The position numbers and the translations under genes were made by a program. The notes below the pieces were generated by a model. The model ran no database searches, was not told the origin of the DNA, and saw only the letters and a program-made list of their open reading frames with translations. Below are positions 7,810-14,179 of a DNA stretch of 16,080 nt, piece after piece. The DNA lies in NCBI GenBank assembly GCA_002451175.1, contig DKBI01000143.1:24211-40290 (forward strand), given 5' to 3'. Position 1 is the stretch's first letter, and each line of letters opens with the position of its first letter. The DNA comes from Betaproteobacteria bacterium UBA6904. GTDB taxonomy: Bacteria; Pseudomonadota; Gammaproteobacteria; Burkholderiales; SG8-39.

Positions 7810-7866
7810 ATGAAATCCGTCGGGTTGCGGCAGGCCGTCCTGCACCAGAGCCCGGCTTCGGGGTGA
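7810..7866 (+). other. Short leader reading frame (18 codons) before the GT2 gene
   Basis: An ATG at 7810 opens the peptide MKSVGLRQAVLHQSPASG, ending in TGA at 7864-7866. GAAGG at 7799-7803 is a well-placed ribosome-binding site, 6 bases upstream. The frame is the same as that of the GT2 gene, and the TGA lies inside the GGTGA that probably serves as the GT2 ribosome-binding site, so translation of the leader could affect GT2 expression. I recognise no homologue. It may be a leader peptide, a remnant, or chance. Confidence 0.2.
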
Positions 7867-7875
7867 TTTTCTCAC

Positions 7876-8847
7876 ATGGTCGCGCCGCAACTGTCGCTGG
7901 TCGTGCCGGTCTACAACGTCGCGCCGTTCCTGCCGCGCTGCCTCGAGAGCCTGGCAACCGAGCCGACGGAGACGACCGAAGTCATCCTCGTGGACGACGG
8001 CTCGACGGACGACGGCCCGGCGATTCTCGCCGACTGGGTGCGCCAGCGCCCCCACGCGCGCGTCGTCCGCCAGCCGAACGGCGGGTTGTCCGCGGCGCGC
8101 AACGCCGGCATCGCGGTAGCCCGCGGGCACTATCTCGGCTTCGTGGATTCCGACGACTATTACGAGGCCGGCTATTATGGCCGGCTGGCCGCGCTGTGCG
8201 AAGCGCACGCGCTCGACATGGCGGTCGGCAACGCGACCTACCACTTCGAGGGCCGGCGCGACGATTATCCGGTCTACACCGACGAGCCTCCGGCCGGGGT
8301 CGTGAGGGGCCGGGACCTGCTGCGCCACCGGTTGCGCGCCCGAACGCTGCTGCACATGGTCTGGATGCACGTTTACCGACGCGCCTGGATCGAGCGGCAC
8401 GCGATGCGCTTCGAGCCGGGACTCATCCACGAGGACGTGCCCTGGACGACGCGCGCGCTGCTCCTCGCGGAGCGCGTCGCCTACGACCCGACGCCCGGCT
8501 ACCGTTACCGGCAGCGCGTGCGCCGCTACGCGCCCCAGGACGCCGACCGCCGCCTCCAATCGATCATCGACAGCGCCGCGCACAACGCGCGCGTGCTGGC
8601 CGGGCTCGCGCAGTCCGTAGCGGACGACCCCGAGCTGCAGCGCCTCCTGCGCTGGCAGCTGGTGGACGGCGGGCTGTCGATCTTTCACAAGATCCGGCAA
8701 CTGTCCGGCGCGCCGGCCCGCCGCGAACGCCTGCGCCGCGCGCGCCGCGACGGCGTGCTTGCGCTCCTGTGGAGGAACGCGACCGAGGTGGCGCAGCGCC
8801 GGCGCATCGCGCGCAATTACCTCAAGTCGCTGATCGGTCTGGCGTGA
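7876..8847 (+). CDS. GT2 family glycosyltransferase
   Basis: This 323-residue protein is a GT-A fold glycosyltransferase that should use a nucleotide-sugar donor at the cytoplasmic side of the membrane. It starts with LSLVVPVYNV (6-15), followed by ILVDDGSTDD (37-46), PNGGLSAARNAGI (67-79), the metal-binding FVDSDDYY (89-96) and HEDVPW (185-190), whose ED pair is the usual catalytic-base region in this group. No transmembrane segment follows, so it is not a processive synthase; the C-terminal third is Arg-rich and helical-looking. An in-frame TGA at 7864 limits the start, and GGTGA at 7862-7866 can act as ribosome-binding site 9 bases before the ATG. It is the first full gene of the rightward operon and ends 13 bases before the next gene. 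Donor and linkage are unknown. Confidence 0.92.
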   Translation: MVAPQLSLVVPVYNVAPFLPRCLESLATEPTETTEVILVDDGSTDDGPAILADWVRQRPHARVVRQPNGGLSAARNAGIAVARGHYLGFVDSDDYYEAGYYGRLAALCEAHALDMAVGNATYHFEGRRDDYPVYTDEPPAGVVRGRDLLRHRLRARTLLHMVWMHVYRRAWIERHAMRFEPGLIHEDVPWTTRALLLAERVAYDPTPGYRYRQRVRRYAPQDADRRLQSIIDSAAHNARVLAGLAQSVADDPELQRLLRWQLVDGGLSIFHKIRQLSGAPARRERLRRARRDGVLALLWRNATEVAQRRRIARNYLKSLIGLA

Positions 8848-8860
8848 CCGCGCCGCGCCC

Positions 8861-10021
8861 GTGAATCCCGTCTGCCATCAGGTCAACCTGCAGCGCGGCG
8901 TCGGCGGCGGCGAGGTCTATACGGGATTCTTTGCGCGCGCCCTCGACTCGCTCGGCATCCGCAGCGTGCTGTTTGCTCATCCTGCGGCCAGCCACTGGAG
9001 CGCGCGCCTGCCTTCCAGCGCAACGATCGTTCCGGTGACGACGGCCGAACTCGAGCGCCGCTTCGCCGACCTGCGCGGCGCCAGCGTCGTGTTTCACACG
9101 CCGCTGCGCGGCCCTGCGCTCGAGGTCCTGCATCGAGCCGGCGCGAGCGCCATTGCGATCGCGCACATGCCTTGGTACGACCGCGACCCCGAAGCGCTCC
9201 GCGACTACGATTTCATCGTGCCCGTGTCTCAGCATGTTGCCGACAGCCTGCGCGCCCGCGGCCTGCAGGCCGTCCATGCCGAGCCGCTGTACGGCATCGC
9301 CGACCTGGGCGGGCGGCGCGGCGATGCGAGCACGCCACTCTATCGCCAGAGCGTCTACGACTGGGATCCGCGCAAGCTGCGCGACCGGTTGCTGTCCATC
9401 GCGTATCCGGCCGTGCAGCGCGTGCGGCGTCCGGCGCGCTTCGCGCCCCGGCCGGGCGTCGCGCTCGGGATCGTGTCCCGGCTGACGCCGATCAAGCAGT
9501 TTCCCCTGCTGTTCAGGCACCTGGCGCCAGTCTTGGCGCGCTTTCCGGAATTTCACCTCGAGATTTTCGGCAGCGGCGGTTACGCGACGGTGCGCGACCT
9601 GCGCGCTGCGCTGGCGCCGATCCGCGAGCGGGTGCGGTTTTGGGGAACCCAGGGTGACGTGGGTGCGGCCTATGCAAGGATCGACTATCTGCTCACCGGT
9701 CTGCCGGAAAAGGAAGCGCTCGGCTTGAACGTCCTCGAGGCGCAGGCCTGCGGCGTCCCGGTGCTCGCCGTGGCGGCGCCTCCCTTTACCGAGACCGTCG
9801 TGCCGGAGGCGACCGGGCTGTTCTACGCGGATCCCCGGCACGACGGCGGGGCGGCGTTTGCCGCGCTGCTCGGGCGCCTGGCGGCGCAGCGTTTCACGGT
9901 CGATGCGCGCGCGGCGCGCGAGCACGCCGAGCGGTTCTCGAACGCGGCGTTTGCGGCCCGCGTCGCGCGGCTCGTCGAGGCACTGCGGCAACGCGGGCTC
10001 TGGCGGGAAGCAACGGCGTGA
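8861..10021 (+). CDS. GT4-type glycosyltransferase
   Basis: This 386-residue GT-B glycosyltransferase starts with CHQVNLQRGVGGGEVYTGFF (5-24), the glycine-rich acceptor-side loop of GT4 proteins. AHMPWYDRDP (101-110) and DFIVPVSQHVADSL (117-130) follow. The donor domain has GIVSRLTPIKQF (203-214), LEIFGSGGY (233-241) and the E-x7-E motif EALGLNVLE (Glu285/Glu293), with GVPVLAV after it. The start must be GTG at 8861: an in-frame TGA at 8831 closes the frame upstream, and GTG is the only start codon before the conserved loop. No Shine-Dalgarno sequence is visible in the 13-base gap after the GT2 gene, so translation may depend on coupling. The stop overlaps the next gene in TGATG. It probably extends the core or O-chain; the sugar is not predictable. 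Confidence 0.88.
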   Translation: MNPVCHQVNLQRGVGGGEVYTGFFARALDSLGIRSVLFAHPAASHWSARLPSSATIVPVTTAELERRFADLRGASVVFHTPLRGPALEVLHRAGASAIAIAHMPWYDRDPEALRDYDFIVPVSQHVADSLRARGLQAVHAEPLYGIADLGGRRGDASTPLYRQSVYDWDPRKLRDRLLSIAYPAVQRVRRPARFAPRPGVALGIVSRLTPIKQFPLLFRHLAPVLARFPEFHLEIFGSGGYATVRDLRAALAPIRERVRFWGTQGDVGAAYARIDYLLTGLPEKEALGLNVLEAQACGVPVLAVAAPPFTETVVPEATGLFYADPRHDGGAAFAALLGRLAAQRFTVDARAAREHAERFSNAAFAARVARLVEALRQRGLWREATA

Positions 10022-10965
10022 TGCGCCTGCTGATCGGCACCCGCAAGCCGTTTGCGCCGCTCGAGGAGGCGCTCGCCGAAGCGGGGTGCGAGTTTCAGCG
10101 CTGGCGACCGGGCGCATCGACACCGCGGGAGTTGCGCGTCGATGCGGCGCTCGTCGATGTCTGCGACGCGGCGCGCCAGCTGTGGAGCACCTGGCGGCTG
10201 CGCCGGCATCTCAACGCGGCAAGGGTCCCGGTGGTCGGACTCGATCGCGACGCGCCGTGGCACAAGGGGGTTCGGGACTACCGCCTCGGATCCGTTCGTG
10301 CCCTGCGGCTGCTCGACGTGTATGCCTCGCATTCGCTGCAGGATGCCGAGCGCTTCGGCACCGAGGCGCTGTACCTGCCCAATGCTGCCTGGACACGCCA
10401 CTATCATCTCGGCGGGCGCACGCTGGAGAGCCTGCGCGATCCGGCCGCCTATCGCTACGCAGTGTCCTTCATCGGCAATCTCAACGCCGAGCGTTACCGG
10501 GAGCACGCGGAGCGCGTCCGGTACCTCGCTGCGCTGCGGGAGCGCCTAGGCCAGTCGGGCGTCGTACTGCACCTTTTCGACAGCGAGGGGCTGGCGCCGG
10601 CCGCCCAGGTCGCGCTCATCCAGGCGAGCCGGATCAACCTCAACATCGGCGCCGCCGCCGACCATGGCGCGGCGCGCAGCTGGGGATTGCCGGAGCGCTG
10701 CTACGGCATCCCGGCGTGCGGCGGGTTTCTGCTCAGCGACGCGCGCCGGCACGCGGCCGACGACTTCGTTCCCGGGGCGGAATGGGCGGACTTCCAGACG
10801 CTGGACGACTGCGCGGCGAAAATCCTTCATCATCTGGCCCACTTCGATGCGTCGCGCGCGGTCGCGGAGGCGGCGCATGCGCGGGTCATGCGCGAGCACA
10901 CCTACGCAAACCGCGCGAAAACTCTGATGGAGGCGATCGCGCGCCGCGCGGCGGGTCATGGCTGA
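10021..10965 (+). CDS. CgeB-like glycosyltransferase (Glyco_trans_1_2 type C-terminus)
   Basis: This 314-residue protein resembles the CgeB / Glyco_trans_1_2 group of GT-B glycosyltransferases, first named from spore-coat maturation but also found in polysaccharide clusters. Visible landmarks are RLLIGTRKPFAPLEEAL (2-18), a middle segment YASHSLQDAERFG (101-113), SFIGNLNAERYREH (149-162), RINLNIGAAA (204-213), GLPERCYGIPACGGFLLSD (222-240) and FVPGAEWADFQTLDDCAAKI (249-268). The near-C-terminal REHTYANRAKTLMEAI (291-306) is also typical. The ATG at 10021 forms a TGATG overlap with the previous stop; a GTG one codon earlier is possible. The 3' end overlaps the next gene by 8 bases. Donor and acceptor are unknown. 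The family call rests on the C-terminal half; the N-terminal half is not distinctive. Confidence 0.8.
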   Translation: MRLLIGTRKPFAPLEEALAEAGCEFQRWRPGASTPRELRVDAALVDVCDAARQLWSTWRLRRHLNAARVPVVGLDRDAPWHKGVRDYRLGSVRALRLLDVYASHSLQDAERFGTEALYLPNAAWTRHYHLGGRTLESLRDPAAYRYAVSFIGNLNAERYREHAERVRYLAALRERLGQSGVVLHLFDSEGLAPAAQVALIQASRINLNIGAAADHGAARSWGLPERCYGIPACGGFLLSDARRHAADDFVPGAEWADFQTLDDCAAKILHHLAHFDASRAVAEAAHARVMREHTYANRAKTLMEAIARRAAGHG

Positions 10966-11983
10966 GTCACCGAAGCATCCGCGGATCCTGGTCATCCGCC
11001 GCGAGAACATCGGCGACCTGGTCTGCACGACGCCGCTGATTCGCGCGCTCCGCGAGCAGCTGCCGCAGGCCTGGATCGGCGCGCTCGTGACCCGCTATAA
11101 CGCCACCGTGCTCGAACGCAACCCCGACCTCGATGCCGTCTACGCCTACCAGAAGGCCAAACACCGCGCGCCGGACGAAAGTCTCGCCGGGATTTACTGG
11201 CAGCGCCTGAGGACGATCGCTGCGCTGCGCAGGGAACGCATCGACTGGGCGCTGCTTCCGGGCGGGCCGCACGCGAGCGCGCTGCGCTTTGCGCGCTGGG
11301 TTGCGCCGGCCCGGGTGCTGGTGCGCGGCCCCGGGGACCGCGCGGCGGGAGCGCACGAAGTCGAGCAATGCTGCAACCTGCTCACGGCCATGGGCCTGCG
11401 CTACGCCGCGCCCGCCGCGCGCGTCGTGGCCGATCCGTCCGAGGTCGAGGGGGTCAGCGCCCTTCTGCGCGCGCGCTTGGGCGCCAAACCGCGTTCGCTG
11501 ATCGGCGTGCACGTCAGTGCGCGCAAGCCTTCGCAGCGCTGGGACGCGGACCGTTTTGCGGCCCTCATCGAGCGCTTGCCGGTCGCGCAGGGCGCGGCGT
11601 TCATGCTGCTTTGGGCGCCCGGTTCGGAGCGCAACCCCCTGCATCCCGGTGACGACGAAAAGGCGGAGCGCATCCTCGCCCGCGTGGCGCGGCGCCCGGT
11701 GGTGCCCGTCGCCACGCAGCGCCTCGGCCAGCTGATCGCGGCCCTCTCGCTCTGCGACCGCGTGATCTGCGCCGACGGCGGCGCGATGCACCTCGCGGCA
11801 GCGCTCGGCAAGCCGCTCGTCTGCCTGTTCGGCGACTCGGACCCGGGCCACTGGGGACCCTGGGCGACGCCGCACGAACTGCTGCAGCCCGCTTCGCGCA
11901 ACGTCGCCGACATCATGGTAGAAGAGGTCATGCATGCCGACGAGCGCCTGCGCGCGAGACTTCCCGGAGGCGCCCCAGGATGA
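10958..11983 (+). CDS. GT9 family (heptosyltransferase-like) glycosyltransferase
   Basis: This 341-residue protein belongs to the ADP-heptose:LPS heptosyltransferase family. The N-terminus RILVIRRENIGDLVCTTPLIRAL (9-31) is the GT9 signature, with the conserved Gly-Asp pair. The C-terminal half has HVSARKPSQRWDADRFAALI, in which the lysine and the RW pair match the usual sugar-phosphate contact region, then CADGGAMHLAAALGKPLVCLFGDSDPGHWGPW, the ADP-binding end, near residues 268-299. The ATG lies 8 bases inside the end of the CgeB-like gene, so translation is probably coupled. The 3' end overlaps the WaaQ-like gene in ATGA. In this family ending with GDSDPxHWGPW I would expect transfer of heptose or a related sugar to core oligosaccharide. 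It is not clearly WaaC or WaaF. Confidence 0.88.
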   Translation: MAESPKHPRILVIRRENIGDLVCTTPLIRALREQLPQAWIGALVTRYNATVLERNPDLDAVYAYQKAKHRAPDESLAGIYWQRLRTIAALRRERIDWALLPGGPHASALRFARWVAPARVLVRGPGDRAAGAHEVEQCCNLLTAMGLRYAAPAARVVADPSEVEGVSALLRARLGAKPRSLIGVHVSARKPSQRWDADRFAALIERLPVAQGAAFMLLWAPGSERNPLHPGDDEKAERILARVARRPVVPVATQRLGQLIAALSLCDRVICADGGAMHLAAALGKPLVCLFGDSDPGHWGPWATPHELLQPASRNVADIMVEEVMHADERLRARLPGGAPG

Positions 11984-13086
11984 ACCGCTTGCCCGACGCC
12001 GTTGCGCTCGACGAAGTGCGCCGCGCCCTGGTGGTCAAGCTGCGCCACCACGGCGACGTGCTGCTCGCGAGCCCCGTCATCGCCGTGCTCAAGCGCCACG
12101 CGCCCGCCGCGGAAATCGACGCGCTGGTCTATGCCGACACCGCGCCCATGCTGGCGCTGCATCCGGGCCTCGCCGAACTGCACCTCGTCGACCGCCATTG
12201 GCGCAGCCAGCGGAACCTCGCGCGCATCGGCGCGGAACTCGCATTGGTGCGGCGACTCTCGGCGCGGCGCTACGACCTGATCATTCATCTGACCGACGGC
12301 TGGCGCGGCGCCTGGCTGACGCGCCTGCTGCGGCCGCGCTGGTCGGTCGCGCCCGAGCGTAGGAGCGCGGGACGCCGCTGGCGGTCGAGCTTCACGCACC
12401 TGGTTCCGTCGCCGCGCGCCGGAGGACGCCACGAGGTGGAGACCAACCTCGATACCCTGCGCCGCATCGGCATTCAACCCGCGATGAGCGAGCGCCACCT
12501 CGTCCTCGAGGCGGGCGACGACGCGCGCCGTAGCGTGCAGGCGTTACTCGCGGCCCACGACCTGCTGCCGCAGCGCTTCGTGCACCTTCACCCGACCTCG
12601 CGCTGGCTGTTCAAGTGCTGGACGGCGGAGGGCTGGGCCGAGCTCATCCATCGCCTGCAGCGCGAGGGCTGGCCGGTCGTGATCACTGCCGCACCCGACG
12701 AGGCCGAGCGCGCGATGACCGCCGCGATCACTGCGCGGCTCGCGAATCCCGTGGTGGACCTGGGCGGCCGCTTGAACCTGAAGGAACTCGCCGCGTTGAC
12801 CGCACAGGCGCGCCTGTTCGTCGGCGTGGACTCCGCGCCGATGCACATCGCCGCCGCAATGCGCACGCCCGCCGTCGCGCTCTTCGGTCCGTCCGGCGAG
12901 GCGATCTGGGGGCCGTGGGGCGCGCCCCGCACGGGCGAGCATCGGGTGGTCGCGAGCGGGAACCACCGCTGTCGGCCCTGCGGTCTCGACGGCTGCGGCG
13001 GCGGCAAGGTCAGCGACTGCCTCGCGACCCTCGAAGCCGGGCGCGTGTGGGACGCGGTCAGCGCGGCGCTGCGAAGCGCGGTCTAG
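11980..13086 (+). CDS. waaQ: Lipopolysaccharide heptosyltransferase III type (WaaQ/RfaQ)
   Basis: WaaQ-type enzymes add the side-branch heptose to inner-core LPS. This 368-residue GT9 protein shows RRALVVKLRHHGDVLLASPV (14-33), very close to the WaaQ form KLRHHGDVLL, then HLHPTSRWLFKCW (202-214), a second WaaQ hallmark, LFVGVDSAPMHIAAAM (279-294) and ALFGPSGEAIWGPW (300-313). The C-terminus holds four cysteines, CRPCGLDGC (331-339) and C347, seen in many betaproteobacterial relatives. The ATG overlaps the preceding GT9 stop in ATGA. It is the last gene of the rightward operon and its end overlaps the converging GT4 gene by 29 bases. The family call is strong; heptose as the donor and the exact acceptor position are inferred from the family. 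Confidence 0.88.
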   Translation: MNRLPDAVALDEVRRALVVKLRHHGDVLLASPVIAVLKRHAPAAEIDALVYADTAPMLALHPGLAELHLVDRHWRSQRNLARIGAELALVRRLSARRYDLIIHLTDGWRGAWLTRLLRPRWSVAPERRSAGRRWRSSFTHLVPSPRAGGRHEVETNLDTLRRIGIQPAMSERHLVLEAGDDARRSVQALLAAHDLLPQRFVHLHPTSRWLFKCWTAEGWAELIHRLQREGWPVVITAAPDEAERAMTAAITARLANPVVDLGGRLNLKELAALTAQARLFVGVDSAPMHIAAAMRTPAVALFGPSGEAIWGPWGAPRTGEHRVVASGNHRCRPCGLDGCGGGKVSDCLATLEAGRVWDAVSAALRSAV

Positions 13087-14179
13087 CGCCGCTCGCCACG
13101 TCGGCGAACACCTGCGCCATGCGATCCAGCATGCGCTCGTAGGAAAAATTCTCGACGCAGTGATGGCGCGCCGCCTCGCCCAGCGCGCGGCGCAGCGCCT
13201 CGTCCTGCGCCAGACGCCGGATCGCCGCGGCGAGCGCCGGCGCGTCGCGCGGCGGCACGACGAGCGCCGTCGCTTCGTGCGTCGCCAGCTCGGCAATGCT
13301 CCCGACGGTGGTCGTGATGCACGGCAAGGCGCACAGCATCGCCTGGATCAGCGCCTGCGGCACGCCCTCGTTGGCGTACGAAGGCAGCGCGAAGACATCG
13401 AGCGCATGCAGCCAGGGCACCACGTCGGCGCGCTGGCCCGCGAGATGCACGCGCGATCCGAGACCGCGTGCAGCGATCGCCGCGCGCAGCGGGTCGCCCA
13501 TCGGTCCGTCGCCGACGATCACGAGCTCGATGGGTTCCGGCAGCTGCGCGAGGGCCCCGACCAGGTCGAGGTGGCCCTTCCAGCTGCGCAGCGTCGCGAC
13601 GATGCCCACCAGCAGCCGGTCCTCCGGCAAGCCGAGCGCACGGCGCGCGGCCAGGCGCCCGCCCGGCCGAAAGCGTCCGGCATCGATCCCCGTGGGCACG
13701 GACACCACGCGCCCGGGATCGAAACCGTTGCGCTCGATCAGCTGCTGCCGCAAGGCCTCGCCGGTGGTCACCACCATCGCCGCGGCGCTCTGGTACAGCC
13801 AGCGCGAAAACGCGTTGCGCGGCACCGCCGCAGAAATATGCCGCGTGCGCACCACGGGGACCGCGCGCCCGGCCAGCCGCATGCCCAGCGCGACCAGCCA
13901 GGAATCGGTCGAGCTGTGGGTGTTGATCACGTCGCAGCGGTTCTCCCGAAGCCAGGCGGCCAGCGCGCGCACGCCCGACAGCCGCTTGCGCGCGAGCGGC
14001 AGCGCGACGACCGGCACCTGCCAGCTCGGCGCCGCCTCGAACAAACGCGCCTCCGGCGCGCAGAGAATGCGCACGTCGTGTCCGCGCCGGATCAGGCCCT
14101 GAGACTCCGCGAGGATGCGAATCTCCTGCCCACCCCAGCCCAGGGAGGACTCGGTGTGCACGATCGCGAGCGGCGTCAC
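13058..14179 (-). CDS. GT4-type glycosyltransferase next to msbA
   Basis: This 373-residue GT-B glycosyltransferase starts (as GTG) MTPLAIVHTESSLGWGGQEIRIL (1-23), a glycine-rich loop typical of this group. NTHSSTDSWLV (86-96) and RTRHIS (111-116) follow. The donor domain has IVATLRSWKGHLDLVGAL (193-210), LVIVGDGP (219-226) and PSYANEGVPQALIQAM (266-281). In the last motif the second Glu of E-x7-E is Gln279, with Glu271 kept. The frame is open further upstream through msbA, but the GTG at 14179 overlaps the msbA stop as GTGA and sits where the conserved N-terminus begins. The 3' end overlaps the WaaQ-like gene by 29 bases in the opposite direction. It likely adds a core sugar before MsbA-dependent export; the sugar is unknown. 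Confidence 0.9.
   Translation of the reverse strand: MTPLAIVHTESSLGWGGQEIRILAESQGLIRRGHDVRILCAPEARLFEAAPSWQVPVVALPLARKRLSGVRALAAWLRENRCDVINTHSSTDSWLVALGMRLAGRAVPVVRTRHISAAVPRNAFSRWLYQSAAAMVVTTGEALRQQLIERNGFDPGRVVSVPTGIDAGRFRPGGRLAARRALGLPEDRLLVGIVATLRSWKGHLDLVGALAQLPEPIELVIVGDGPMGDPLRAAIAARGLGSRVHLAGQRADVVPWLHALDVFALPSYANEGVPQALIQAMLCALPCITTTVGSIAELATHEATALVVPPRDAPALAAAIRRLAQDEALRRALGEAARHHCVENFSYERMLDRMAQVFADVASGARPRFAAPR
13063..13092. terminator. GC-rich hairpins at the convergent gene junction, possible bidirectional terminator
   Basis: GCGGCGCT (13063-13070) and AGCGCCGC (13085-13092) form a perfect 8-base stem around the waaQ stop codon. A competing small hairpin GCGCT-GCGA-AGCGC (13066-13079) has a GNRA-type loop. 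Because stems are symmetrical, transcripts from both converging operons could fold here. No run of T follows on either strand, so this is not a standard intrinsic terminator, and such stems arise easily in GC-rich coding DNA. Confidence 0.3.

Larger units (their letters stand above)
7717..7875. promoter_or_regulatory. Divergent intergenic region between the two main operons
   Basis: This 159-base stretch separates two operons pointing away from each other, so it should hold promoters for both. On the plus strand TATCAT at 7790-7795 is one mismatch from the -10 consensus. No good -35 lies at the normal distance; TTGCGC at 7760-7765 is 24 bases away, which is too far. A perfect 12-base palindrome (7773-7784) lies just upstream of TATCAT. 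Further right there is a short reading frame (7810-7866), a GCAGG/CCTGC hairpin (7830-7843) and a weak CCCG/CGGG hairpin (7851-7862) followed by GTGATTTT. No convincing promoter for the minus strand stands out. The location is strong evidence for regulation; the individual boxes are not. Confidence 0.55.
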
